Translations under genes and position numbers: made by a program | The notes under the pieces: generated by a model | Told to the model about the DNA's origin: nothing | Databases searched by the model: none | The model's input: the letters and a program-made list of their open reading frames with translations, nothing else | Shown here: piece after piece, positions 7,413 through 14,904 of the stretch | Layout: the number at the start of each line of letters is the position of its first letter | How positions within the stretch are numbered: the first letter of the stretch is position 1 | Assembly (NCBI GenBank): GCA_052093725.1 | Contig: JBQDHL010000033.1 | Coordinates: forward strand, 1-15,045 | Length of the DNA: 15,045 nt | Direction of reading: 5' to 3' | DNA from: Jeotgalicoccus sp052093725 | GTDB lineage: Bacteria > Bacillota > Bacilli > Staphylococcales > Salinicoccaceae

Positions 7413-8342
7413 ATGATTGCAATGGACAAAGTAGTTAAGAGGTACAAAGACGTTATCGCACTTGACCACTTCTCTTTCCGGGCCGGGAAGAATGAAATTA
7501 TCGGTCTGCTCGGTCCGAACGGCTGCGGCAAAACGACAGCTATCAACTGCATGCTTTCCTTACTGAAGTTCGACCAGGGCACGATTGAGCTATTCGGCGA
7601 ACCGGTTAACCCCAATAACAACAAAACGAAACGCCGGATTGGCATCGTGCCTCAGGAGCTCGCTATTTTCGAAAAATTAAACGTCGTTGAAAATATCGAT
7701 TTCTACTGCGGGCTTTATGTGACGAATAAGACAGAGCGTAAACAGCTTGTCGACGAAGCTATTGCTTTTGTCGGTCTCGAAAAATACAGAAAGTTCGTTC
7801 CAAAGCAGCTGAGCGGCGGTCTTAAAAGAAGACTCAATATCGCCTGCGGCATCGCACATAAACCGGAAATTCTATTCCTCGATGAACCGACTGTCGCAGT
7901 CGATGCCCAGAGCAGAAACTTCATTCTTGAAGGTGTTAAAAAGATGAAAGAACGAGGTACAACTGTTATTTACACTACACATTATCTGGAAGAAGCCGAA
8001 GACTTATGCGATTCGTTCGTCATTATGGATAACGGGCGCAATGTTGCGAACGGCACACTCGATGAGCTGCAAAAATCAATTTCAACGACGGAAAGTGTCA
8101 CTGTTAAATTTATTACTGAAGACGAGACGCTTGTAACACGCCTAAAACAAATTCAGCACGTCAACCAGGTCACAAAATCTCAGGATAAGTACAATATTCA
8201 ATTCGATAAAAATCATAACAACCTCGCAAATCTTATCCGTTTTATCGAAGAAAACTCGCTCACATATACAGAAATCGCGAGTGAACAACCATCGCTGAGC
8301 AGTATCTTCCTGGAACTGACGGGCAAGGAGCTGAGGGACTGA
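7413..8342 (+). CDS. ABC exporter ATP-binding protein (LnrL-like)
   Basis: A 309-residue cytoplasmic ATPase subunit of an ABC-2 type exporter. All nucleotide-binding motifs are present: Walker A GPNGCGKTT (34-42), Q-loop Gln81, signature LSGGL (133-137), Walker B ILFLDEP (153-159), D-loop and switch His190 (TTHYLEEAE). The roughly 90 residues after the ATPase core form the C-terminal extension usual in DrrA/CcmA/LnrL-like drug exporters. An ideal AGGAGG lies 8 bases upstream of the ATG. The stop overlaps the next start by one base (TGATG), so ATPase and permease are made together. One ATPase, two permeases and a divergent kinase/regulator pair match the B. subtilis linearmycin-resistance layout; the true substrate is not determined. 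Confidence 0.93.
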   Translation: MIAMDKVVKRYKDVIALDHFSFRAGKNEIIGLLGPNGCGKTTAINCMLSLLKFDQGTIELFGEPVNPNNNKTKRRIGIVPQELAIFEKLNVVENIDFYCGLYVTNKTERKQLVDEAIAFVGLEKYRKFVPKQLSGGLKRRLNIACGIAHKPEILFLDEPTVAVDAQSRNFILEGVKKMKERGTTVIYTTHYLEEAEDLCDSFVIMDNGRNVANGTLDELQKSISTTESVTVKFITEDETLVTRLKQIQHVNQVTKSQDKYNIQFDKNHNNLANLIRFIEENSLTYTEIASEQPSLSSIFLELTGKELRD

Positions 8343-9394
8343 TGAACTTTTTACGCCTCACCTATTATTTACTCGTCATTAACTTTAAAGATTTTGGCTT
8401 TATTTTTTGGACAATCGGCTATCCTATCGTACTCGTAACGATTTTCATGGCAACAACGTCCAATCTCGGCGGTGAGGATATGACAAATATCGAAGTCGCT
8501 GTGACAGAAGATAACGAATATACTCAAGTACTGGAACAAATTGACTTTATCAGTGTTAATGAAATGTCCGACAGCACAGCCAGAAAAGAACTGGATGCAG
8601 AAAATGTTACTGGATATATTACAGTAGATGGCAGTTTAATTGTTCAGGAGAGCGGTTTTCAAGCCTCCGTTTTAGAATCTGTAATGAATCAGATTCACCA
8701 GACATCATTACTTGGTGTGCACCTTGAAAACTTTAATTTTGAAGCTGACTTTATTCAGTCAAAAGATATGGAAACAGAACCTCAGGTTGTAATGTACTAT
8801 TCAACAATCGCAATGGTGTCGCTGTATACGGTATTCACAAGTATGGAGCTGATTTCTTCGATGCGTCCGAACTTAAGTACTATGGGCGCCAGATTCTCCG
8901 CAAGTCCGTTCAGTAAAACTAAATATATACTCGCAAGTTCAGTAGCGGGACTATTTCTCGGACTCTTGTCCAACTCAATTCTCATCGGATATTTAATGAT
9001 ATTCAACGAGTCTGTGCTGTTTAACAACCTGCTGCCGACACTCGGTATCATCTTAGCCGGGAACATTGCAGGTCTCGGCCTCGGTTTTATCATCGGACTA
9101 ACACCAAGAGTGAACATCAACGTGAAATCTGTCGTACCTGTCGTCTTTATTGTCGGGTTGGCTTTTCTTGCCGGACTGATGGGCCCGGGAGTCCGAACAG
9201 TAATTAACCGGGAACTGCCGTTCATTAATGAATTCAATCCGCTGGCTCATATAACTGATACCATTTACAGGGTGAATTTAATGAATAACTTCGACGGCTA
9301 CTGGACGACTATATTATTTTTACTTGGTATTACGGTCGTCAGTTTTTTCATCACATTAATTGCATTAAGGAGGAAACAATATGACCATATTTAA
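8342..9394 (+). CDS. ABC-2 type exporter permease (first, LnrM-like)
   Basis: A 350-residue membrane subunit. One transmembrane helix near residues 18-38 is followed by a roughly 105-residue external domain. Five more hydrophobic segments lie at about 149-172, 195-221, 230-253, 263-283 and 320-342, the standard six-helix ABC-2 fold with the large loop between helices 1 and 2. FNPLAHITDTIYR before the last helix is the typical conserved stretch of this permease class. It begins within the ATPase stop codon and overlaps the next gene by 14 bases, so all three are coupled. It should pair with the second permease as a heterodimeric channel driven by the upstream ATPase. Confidence 0.88.
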   Translation: MNFLRLTYYLLVINFKDFGFIFWTIGYPIVLVTIFMATTSNLGGEDMTNIEVAVTEDNEYTQVLEQIDFISVNEMSDSTARKELDAENVTGYITVDGSLIVQESGFQASVLESVMNQIHQTSLLGVHLENFNFEADFIQSKDMETEPQVVMYYSTIAMVSLYTVFTSMELISSMRPNLSTMGARFSASPFSKTKYILASSVAGLFLGLLSNSILIGYLMIFNESVLFNNLLPTLGIILAGNIAGLGLGFIIGLTPRVNINVKSVVPVVFIVGLAFLAGLMGPGVRTVINRELPFINEFNPLAHITDTIYRVNLMNNFDGYWTTILFLLGITVVSFFITLIALRRKQYDHI

Positions 9395-10511
9395 AATAAT
9401 ACTCCTCCACTTCTGGAAATTTAAATGGATGATTATACCGCTTGCCCTCATTTTCTTTGTCATCGCAGCACTGTTCAGCACACTTGGCGGTACAGACTCA
9501 TTCGAAAGAGAAACGCTTGGTATTACTGTCGTGGATCAGTCAGAATCAAAAACATCAGATGCACTGCTCGAATATTTAAGCAGTGCCCATGAAGTTGAAG
9601 TACTGACTGACTATGACCGGGATTATTTAGAAGAACAGGTCTTTCTGATGGAAATTCACGGTGCAGTTATAATTGAAGAAAATTTTGAGGAGCAGGTTAA
9701 AAATGGAAAGCCTGCCGTAGAATTAATCAGTGATGAGCGTGCAACATCAACAGTTCAGCTGGAAAGTGAAATTTCTAAATTTCTGATGTTTGCCAATGCC
9801 CAGTTTAATAACACAGGCGAACTCGACAGTGAGACACTGCAAGCAGCTTTAACCGACACTGTGAATGTCGAGCTGAACAACGATACAGTCATCGACACTG
9901 AAGAAAATTATACGAATGCCGCATCTTATGCAAACTTCGCTGCATACTGGCTGATGCTGTTCATTATGCTCTCGGTTGGTAACCTGATGTCTGAATACAA
10001 TAAACCGGAACTGCAGAAAAGAATTATTTCAGCTCCGGTATCATCAACTTCAAGCGCAATGCAGGTATTAGGTGCACAATCACTGGTTGGAATTTTCGCA
10101 GTACTGGTTATGTTCTTCGGTCTGATTGGACTCTATTACAATCGTCTCGAAGGCATGCCGCTTGCTCATATTTTTGTTGCACTGATACTGATTATGGCGT
10201 TTACACTGGCACTCCAGTACGCGATAAATGCACTGACAACGAATCGTTTTATCGTCAACGGTCTTGCAAACCTCGTTACACTGGGTCTTGCATTTCTATC
10301 CGGCATATTCATTCCCATCGAATTATTCGGTGACACTGCCCAGCGTATTGCAGAGTTTTTACCGCTGTATCATTTCACACAGATTTACGCATCACAGGAC
10401 ATCACATGGAGCGAATCGGCACTGTCAATCGGAATTCTTGTACTGTACACGGTCGCTTTCCTGATTATCGGTATTATTTTCAGCAATCAGCGTAAAAGTA
10501 CACAATTGTGA
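9381..10511 (+). CDS. ABC-2 type exporter permease (second, LnrN-like)
   Basis: A 376-residue permease with the same plan as its upstream partner. Helix 1 is at about 16-35, followed by a long extracytoplasmic region (about 36-180), then helices at about 183-203, 228-252, 262-283, 290-313 and 347-368. The motif SGIFIPIELFGDTAQRIAEFLPLYHFTQ (about 307-334) is characteristic of ABC-2 drug and polysaccharide export permeases. An AGGAGG site inside the end of the preceding gene lies 7 bases before the ATG. It ends the exporter genes proper. There is no hairpin directly after it, so transcription probably continues through the small downstream gene to the 10721 terminator. Confidence 0.88.
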   Translation: MTIFKIILLHFWKFKWMIIPLALIFFVIAALFSTLGGTDSFERETLGITVVDQSESKTSDALLEYLSSAHEVEVLTDYDRDYLEEQVFLMEIHGAVIIEENFEEQVKNGKPAVELISDERATSTVQLESEISKFLMFANAQFNNTGELDSETLQAALTDTVNVELNNDTVIDTEENYTNAASYANFAAYWLMLFIMLSVGNLMSEYNKPELQKRIISAPVSSTSSAMQVLGAQSLVGIFAVLVMFFGLIGLYYNRLEGMPLAHIFVALILIMAFTLALQYAINALTTNRFIVNGLANLVTLGLAFLSGIFIPIELFGDTAQRIAEFLPLYHFTQIYASQDITWSESALSIGILVLYTVAFLIIGIIFSNQRKSTQL

Positions 10512-10553
10512 TTAAACGTTATATACTGATTGTGAAGATATATCACTGAAGGG

Positions 10554-10718
10554 ATGGGACAGCCTTTGAAAACCAAAACAGTTTCCGCCATGACGGAAAA
10601 AGGACTCGATAAGAAAATTGCAGAATTCTTTTACGACAATCAGTATATTGAAGTAATTGATATTAAATTCAGCATGGGAAGCGTATTTGCAGTACTGATT
10701 CTTTACAGAGATAAATAA
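10554..10718 (+). CDS. Small Cse60-like protein (54 residues or fewer)
   Basis: A short frame reading MGQPLKTKTVSAMTEKG, then LDKKIAEFFYDNQYIEVIDIKFSMG and ending SVFAVLILYRDK. The predicted shape is strand-helix-strand-strand, with the helix at EKGLDKKIAEFFYD. The pattern 'IEVIDIKFS...A-LILY' resembles Cse60-type small proteins of Firmicutes, known in Bacillus as sporulation-associated and of unknown function. That link is from memory of the family, not a search. The start is uncertain: the ATG at 10554 has no properly spaced ribosome binding site, while the in-frame TTG at 10566 would give MKTKTVSAMTEKG, which looks like a more natural N-terminus. It lies 42 bases after the exporter and directly before a strong terminator, so it may be co-transcribed with it. 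Confidence 0.6.
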   Translation: MGQPLKTKTVSAMTEKGLDKKIAEFFYDNQYIEVIDIKFSMGSVFAVLILYRDK

Positions 10719-10720
10719 AA

Positions 10721-10757
10721 AATACCGATTAAGGGCATTCACCTTAATCGGTATTTT
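10721..10757. terminator. Bidirectional terminator between convergent genes
   Basis: AATACCGATTAAGG (10721-10734) pairs perfectly with CCTTAATCGGTATT (10742-10755) around a 7-base loop. The minus strand has a T6 tail and the plus strand a T4 tail. It closes both the exporter/small-gene unit and the converging aldo/keto reductase gene. Confidence 0.87.
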
Positions 10758-10760
10758 ACT

Positions 10761-11699
10761 TTAGTTTATTTTAAATATTTCATCGATATATTCTACGTCT
10801 TGCGGATCCAGTTCAATATCGGCAGCACGCATATTAGCTTTAATCTGCTCACCTTTTTTAGCACCTGGAATAATTACGTCGAGCGACGGTCTCGTTAAAT
10901 AAAATGCAAGAACAATCTGTGCGACATCTTCATCGTATTTTTTTGCAAGTTCTTTTAATTTATTAGCTTTCTCGAGGTTTTCTTTAAACTGGTCTTCCTG
11001 GTAAAATGGCAGATTTGCACGCAAATCTTCAAATTTAGTATTCTCATCGTACTTTCCTGCAAGGAGTCCCGCAGCTAATGGATAGAAAGGAATGAACGTA
11101 ATTTTATTTGCAGACGTGTAATCCAGCATTTCTTTTTCCGCTTCACGGTTTAATAGATTGTATTCGTTTTGAATGACATCGATGCGATTATTTTTATTCG
11201 CTTCTGTCAGCTGTTCGACTGTGAAGTTCGATACACCGATTGCTTTAATTTTGCCTTGCACTTTCATTTCATAAAGTGCCTCTACCGCTTCATCTTTCGG
11301 AGTATCTTCATCCGGTTTGTGAATATAAAACAAATCGATATATTTAGTCTGAAGTCTGTCCAGTGCATCTTCCACTGCCTGCTTTAAAAATTCCGGTGAG
11401 TTATCGATGACCATATCACCGTTGTCCAGCTCACGCTGTGCAGCTTTCGTTGCAATAACGACATCTTCCCGTTTATATTCGTTTAATACTTCACCAATCA
11501 GTTCTTCCGAGCGTCTCGGCCCATATATAAATGCAGTATCCAGCATTGTCACACCTGCATCAAGAGCATCCCGTACTGTCTGTTTTCCTTCTTCTTCATT
11601 AACATCTCCGTATAAATTATAACCGCCTACAAAGTTCGTTCCGAGGGCGATTGGATGTACTATAATTCCCGATTTTCCTAACTCAACTAAATCTGTCAT
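10761..11699 (-). CDS. Aldo/keto reductase (IolS/YhdN-like)
   Basis: A 312-residue cytosolic NADPH-dependent oxidoreductase of the aldo/keto reductase superfamily with a TIM-barrel fold. The catalytic tetrad is complete: Asp54 (MLDTAFIYG), Tyr59, Lys85 (IATKAA) and His127 (DLFYIHKPDED). GKIKAIGVSNF (about 148-159) and the C-terminal cofactor-binding stretch SLDVIIPGAKKGEQIKANMRA are also typical. The overall pattern is closest to B. subtilis AKR11 proteins (IolS, YhdN); the physiological carbonyl substrate is unknown. An AGGAGG is placed 8 bases before the ATG. It is a single-gene unit on the minus strand, ending at the shared terminator. Confidence 0.92.
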   Translation of the reverse strand: MTDLVELGKSGIIVHPIALGTNFVGGYNLYGDVNEEEGKQTVRDALDAGVTMLDTAFIYGPRRSEELIGEVLNEYKREDVVIATKAAQRELDNGDMVIDNSPEFLKQAVEDALDRLQTKYIDLFYIHKPDEDTPKDEAVEALYEMKVQGKIKAIGVSNFTVEQLTEANKNNRIDVIQNEYNLLNREAEKEMLDYTSANKITFIPFYPLAAGLLAGKYDENTKFEDLRANLPFYQEDQFKENLEKANKLKELAKKYDEDVAQIVLAFYLTRPSLDVIIPGAKKGEQIKANMRAADIELDPQDVEYIDEIFKIN

Positions 11700-11784
11700 C
11701 TTACATACCTCCTGATTTTCAACACATTAAATATCTTCCTTTTTCACAGATTAGTTAAACATCGGTGTTGTTCCAGATTAAGCC

Positions 11785-11813
11785 TTGCAGTAAAACGCTT
11801 TTTTTAGGATACT
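11785..11813 (+). promoter_or_regulatory. Weak candidate promoter of the aldolase gene
   Basis: TTGCAG (11785-11790) and GATACT (11808-11813) are 17 bases apart, about 38 bases before the aldolase ATG. Both boxes are imperfect, and an overlapping TATAGA could be the real -10. Confidence 0.3.
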
Positions 11814-11850
11814 ATAGAAGAGTGGAAAACTATTGAAGGAGTGTTTTTTA

Positions 11851-12603
11851 ATGAATCAAGAGCAACTTGACAAAGTAAAACAAGGTCATGGTTTTATTGC
11901 CGCACTTGACCAGAGTGGCGGAAGTACGCCAAAAGCTTTAAAAGCGTACGGTGTAAATGAAGATCAGTATACTAATGAAGACGAGATGTTTGATATGGTA
12001 CACGAAATGCGTTCACGCATCATTACTTCACCTTCTTTCACTTCTGATAAAGTCCTTGGTGCAATTCTTTTCGAACAGACAATGGACCGCGAAGTTGAAG
12101 GACAGTACACTGGTGACTATTTAGCTGACAAAGGCATCGTGCCATTCTTAAAAGTCGACAAAGGACTTGCAGATTTAGAAAACGGTGTGCAGCTGATGAA
12201 ACCTATGCCANNNNNNNNNNNNNNNNNNNNNNNNNNNNNNNNNNNNNNNNNNNNNNNNNNNNNNNNNNNNNNNNNNNNNNNNNNNNNNNNNNNNNNNNNN
12301 NNNNNNNNNNTAAACGGCCTCGCTGAAGATGAGCTTGTAATGCTGAAGCTGACAATTCCTACTGTTCCTAACCTGTACAAAGAACTTGTGGATCACCCGA
12401 ATGTGATTCGCGTTGTTGCACTTTCAGGCGGCTACACGAGAACTGAAGCTAACAACTTATTAAAAGAAAATGATGGCATTATCGCGAGCTTCTCACGCGC
12501 ACTGTCAAGCGACTTAAATGCATCACAATCTGCTGAAGAATTTGACAGCAGCTTAGCTGAAGCAATCGACTCTATCTTCGATGCATCAGTAAACAAAAAA
12601 TAA
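11851..12603 (+). CDS. fda: Fructose-bisphosphate aldolase class I (contains an assembly gap)
   Basis: The staphylococcal-type class I (Schiff-base, metal-free) aldolase that splits fructose-1,6-bisphosphate into dihydroxyacetone phosphate and glyceraldehyde-3-phosphate in glycolysis. The first 120 residues (FIAALDQSGGSTPKAL, AILFEQTMDREVEG, KGIVPFLKVDKGL) and the last 96 are readable and normal. The middle is 100 N. Family length is about 296, so about 80 residues (about 240 bases) are hidden. The family's Schiff-base lysine (Lys212 in that numbering) is visible as VMLK at 12346-12348; the catalytic glutamate near residue 175 falls in the gap. Beyond it, LSGGYTR and SFSRALSSDL bind phosphate and close the barrel. 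The ATG at 11851 is preferred over an in-frame TTG at 11833, which overlaps the AAGGAG ribosome site. It is a single-gene unit with its own terminator. Confidence 0.93.
   Translation: MNQEQLDKVKQGHGFIAALDQSGGSTPKALKAYGVNEDQYTNEDEMFDMVHEMRSRIITSPSFTSDKVLGAILFEQTMDREVEGQYTGDYLADKGIVPFLKVDKGLADLENGVQLMKPMPXXXXXXXXXXXXXXXXXXXXXXXXXXXXXXXXXXNGLAEDELVMLKLTIPTVPNLYKELVDHPNVIRVVALSGGYTRTEANNLLKENDGIIASFSRALSSDLNASQSAEEFDSSLAEAIDSIFDASVNKK
12211..12310. other. Assembly gap (100 N)
   Basis: Exactly 100 undetermined bases, the conventional placeholder for a scaffold gap of unknown size. From the normal aldolase length the real missing sequence is about 240 bases. Any translation across the Ns is meaningless. 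Confidence 0.97.
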
Positions 12604-12611
12604 TTAAGACT

Positions 12612-12641
12612 AAAGACAATGGCACGCCATTGTCTTTTTTT
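12612..12641 (+). terminator. Intrinsic terminator of the aldolase gene
   Basis: AAAGACAATGG (12612-12622) pairs with CCATTGTCTTT (12627-12637) around the loop CACG and runs into a T7 tract. It lies about 8 bases after the aldolase stop and separates it from the nicotinamidase gene. Confidence 0.88.
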
Positions 12642-12658
12642 ATAAGGGGATAATTATT

Positions 12659-13204
12659 ATGAAAGCACTGCTTAATATCGACTACACGTATGACTTTGTT
12701 GCAGCAGACGGCAAGTTAACAGCCGGTGAACCTGCACAGCAACTGCATGACTATATCGTGAGTACAACTCGCGAATTTATCGTTAATGGGGATTACACGA
12801 TTTTTGCAATTGATGCACACGAAGAAAATGATCAGTACCACCCTGAAACAAAGCTGTTTCCGCCGCATAATATAATCGGCACCAGCGGCCGTGATCTATA
12901 CGGAGAACTCGAAGCACTTTATCAGGAAAATAAAGATAAGAATAATATTTATTACACAGATAAAACCCGTTACTCCGCTTTTGCAGGAACCGATGTTGAA
13001 CAAAGGTTAAGAGCAAGAGGAATTAAAGAAATTCATTTAGTCGGCGTGTGTACGGATATTTGCATTCTTCATACAGCAATCGATGCGTACAACAAAGGCT
13101 TCGATATTGTTATTCATAAAGACGGTGTCTCGAGCTTTAACCTGGATGCACATGAGGTCGCACTTCAGCATTTTGAAAACTCGCTTGGTGCGAAAATAAT
13201 ATAA
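12659..13204 (+). CDS. pncA: Nicotinamidase (cysteine hydrolase, isochorismatase-like fold)
   Basis: A 181-residue cytosolic amidohydrolase that converts nicotinamide to nicotinate and ammonia for NAD salvage. The expected catalytic triad is visible as Asp8 (LNIDYTYDF), Lys102 (YTDKTRY) and Cys135 in GVCTDICILHTA. The metal site is Asp52/His54/His70 in the stretch IDAH...LFPPHN, and the fold-specific cis-peptide lies at Val130-Cys131. KLFPPHNIIGTSGRDLYG is shared with staphylococcal PncA. AAGGGG lies 9 bases before the ATG. The gene follows the aldolase terminator closely and has its own terminator, so it is probably a single-gene unit, although its promoter would have to lie within or before the aldolase terminator region. 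Confidence 0.93.
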   Translation: MKALLNIDYTYDFVAADGKLTAGEPAQQLHDYIVSTTREFIVNGDYTIFAIDAHEENDQYHPETKLFPPHNIIGTSGRDLYGELEALYQENKDKNNIYYTDKTRYSAFAGTDVEQRLRARGIKEIHLVGVCTDICILHTAIDAYNKGFDIVIHKDGVSSFNLDAHEVALQHFENSLGAKII

Positions 13205-13212
13205 TTTTGATG

Positions 13213-13243
13213 AATCCGGGATTCGTGAATCCCGGATTTTTTT
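13213..13243 (+). terminator. Intrinsic terminator of pncA
   Basis: AATCCGGGATT pairs with AATCCCGGATT around a 4-base loop, followed by a T7 tract, 8 bases after the stop codon. Confidence 0.88.
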
Positions 13244-13294
13244 GCGTTACTCGGGAATGACGGAGTCTCATTGCGGAGCAAACTGCCAATCCGT

Positions 13295-13326
13295 AAAAAA
13301 CAGGCACACCAAACGGGGTGCCTGTT
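13295..13326 (-). terminator. Intrinsic terminator of the PLD-like gene
   Basis: On the minus strand AACAGGCAC (13326-13318) pairs with GTGCCTGTT (13307-13299), with an inner two-pair extension, and is followed by a T6 tract. It lies just past the stop of the phospholipase D-like gene and faces the pncA terminator. Nothing else is seen in the roughly 50 bases between them. Confidence 0.85.
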
Positions 13327-13330
13327 CAAA

Positions 13331-14773
13331 TTAAAACGTCGAGAGTCCTGTTGCTTCCTGAACTCTGTACAGTATTGTTTTCAATAATGATTCTTCAGCT
13401 TCTTCTTCGTAATCCAGCGTATATTCTGCACTCTCATTCGTCCATAATCTGTCATAATAACCGGTAACTTCTCCTGCAAATTCACTGTTTGCCGGTGCTG
13501 TAATCAGCACGTTTGTCTCCAGATTATAGTTATCCAGATTTCTTCTCGTAAAGTTAGCTGATCCGCCGTTAAATATAACTTCATCTCCGGTTTCCAGCAT
13601 AATAAATTTCGCATGGTATTGTTCCCCGCTCGATTTATACCAGCGTATATTCGCCGGTTTTTCGTGACTCATCAGTTCATCAGCCACCGGTCGGTTCGGT
13701 ACACCGTTCTTCTCATTGCCAAATGCATCCTGGTTAATGTCGAGAATTATGTTCAGCTCTGCGCCGCGTTCGAGTGCTGCTTTAAAAGCACCTACGACAT
13801 CTCTATCCGATAAATAAAATAGACCTACAGAGAGAGTATCCCCTTCTTTAGAATTATTTACCATTTCGATTATATTATCCTTAATTTTATTTTCGGTAAT
13901 CAGCTTTACTGTATACTGTCCTTCCGATTCTTCAGCTTTTTCAGGAAGTTTATCGGCAAAGTCACTGAACACTCGCGTATTTCCTCCGCCGAAGTTCACG
14001 ACTGACCGTTCACTTTCCAGCATATCGTAAAGTATATCCCCGCTTAATTTCACAGCAATATTTGAATGATGAACACTCGCATCATGCGGGTTTGCTGAAG
14101 TAATCAGACCGTTCTTTTCATTAATAATTATTTTTCTGTGATTGGCTTTAAAGTTCAGCATCGTTAAATAAGAACGAATATTGACTTGCGGCCCCTGCGG
14201 TCTTAATGCATTAACAAGCCACTGATTTTCAGATGTACCCAACCACTGAAAGTACGTTCTGTAAAAACCTGAATACAATGGGTTCGAATCTCTCAGTTTG
14301 GATAAGTCGGTGAAAATTACTTCTATACCCGCCTCCTTGAGCTCATTAATGTGAGCCGGCGTATACGTATCATAGAAAGTATTAATCCCATCTGTTATAA
14401 AAATAATATCAATATCCGGATTTTCTGTTTTTTTAGCTGTCAGCTTATCCGTTAAGTTTTGCGACAGTGGCGGGAATTCGAGCGTGTCATGATTGTAATC
14501 ATCATTAAATAAAAACATATCGATTACAAGAAATTCTTCCGCTTCGTCAATCATCGTATAAATTTCTTCAAAAATTTCCTGTTCTTCATTTATTTCCTCA
14601 TTATTATCTGTATATGTAAGGTCGTATAAAAACTCTGCATCATCTGTCTGATATTCTTCTGACTCGTAAGACACACCGGCAGGTACCGGAACAAAGTAGC
14701 GCACACCAGCGACAACTAGGGGTATAAGTATTAAAGCCGCAATAATAATTAAAAATAAATATCGTTTCTTCAC
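13331..14773 (-). CDS. Membrane-anchored phospholipase D-like protein with HKE motifs
   Basis: A 480-residue protein of the phospholipase D/cardiolipin synthase-type superfamily. Residues 5-27 form a single hydrophobic N-terminal segment after MKKR, so the rest (very acidic at 36-85) is probably outside the membrane. Two PLD repeats are present. Repeat 1 has NHRKIIINEKNGLITSANPHDAS (His212, Lys214) and repeat 2 has YHAKFIMLETGDEVIFNGGSANFT (His387, Lys389). In each, the aspartate of the HxKxxxxD motif is replaced by glutamate (Glu219, Glu394). The catalytic histidines and lysines and the downstream Gly/Ser-Ala-Asn elements remain, so phosphodiester chemistry looks possible. The substrate is unknown. 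The start is a GTG with a strong GGAGGGGG ribosome site 5 bases upstream. It is divergent from the pseudouridine synthase gene. Confidence 0.88.
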   Translation of the reverse strand: MKKRYLFLIIIAALILIPLVVAGVRYFVPVPAGVSYESEEYQTDDAEFLYDLTYTDNNEEINEEQEIFEEIYTMIDEAEEFLVIDMFLFNDDYNHDTLEFPPLSQNLTDKLTAKKTENPDIDIIFITDGINTFYDTYTPAHINELKEAGIEVIFTDLSKLRDSNPLYSGFYRTYFQWLGTSENQWLVNALRPQGPQVNIRSYLTMLNFKANHRKIIINEKNGLITSANPHDASVHHSNIAVKLSGDILYDMLESERSVVNFGGGNTRVFSDFADKLPEKAEESEGQYTVKLITENKIKDNIIEMVNNSKEGDTLSVGLFYLSDRDVVGAFKAALERGAELNIILDINQDAFGNEKNGVPNRPVADELMSHEKPANIRWYKSSGEQYHAKFIMLETGDEVIFNGGSANFTRRNLDNYNLETNVLITAPANSEFAGEVTGYYDRLWTNESAEYTLDYEEEAEESLLKTILYRVQEATGLSTF

Positions 14774-14865
14774 TATTTCCCCCTCCTATTAATAGTATTA
14801 TTTTATACTTATATCTATTCTATCAAATAAACATTACGAAAGTGATAAGATATTTACTGTATAGA

Positions 14866-14874
14866 TGGTATAAT
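14866..14874 (+). promoter_or_regulatory. Extended -10 promoter of the pseudouridine synthase gene
   Basis: A perfect TATAAT (14869-14874) is preceded by TG one base upstream, forming an extended -10 element, 30 bases before the GTG start. No good -35 is seen, which is tolerated with an extended -10. Confidence 0.55.
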
Positions 14875-14904
14875 ATAACTTACGAATTTTAAGGAGTGAA
14901 ATGC

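Noticed and set aside
7361..7645. 94-codon minus-strand frame over the exporter promoter and Walker A region
   Set aside because: It overlaps the clear ATPase start and its promoter; no supporting signals.
8797..9237. 146-codon minus-strand frame inside the first permease
   Set aside because: It is antisense to well-supported transmembrane coding sequence, with no ribosome site or family resemblance; a mirror of hydrophobic codons.
10512..10742. 76-codon minus-strand frame opposite the small Cse60-like gene
   Set aside because: It covers the terminator hairpin, has no ribosome binding site and a low-complexity aromatic/Cys composition; the plus-strand frame has the protein-like pattern.
12117..12396. 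Minus-strand frames that span the N run
   Set aside because: They are open only because Ns hide stops; antisense to the aldolase.
14787..14850. Minus-strand promoter for the PLD-like gene (TTGATA with AT-rich -10 candidates)
   Set aside because: The region is so AT-rich that several -10 boxes fit, none with a 16-18 base spacing to TTGATA; no specific call is justified.
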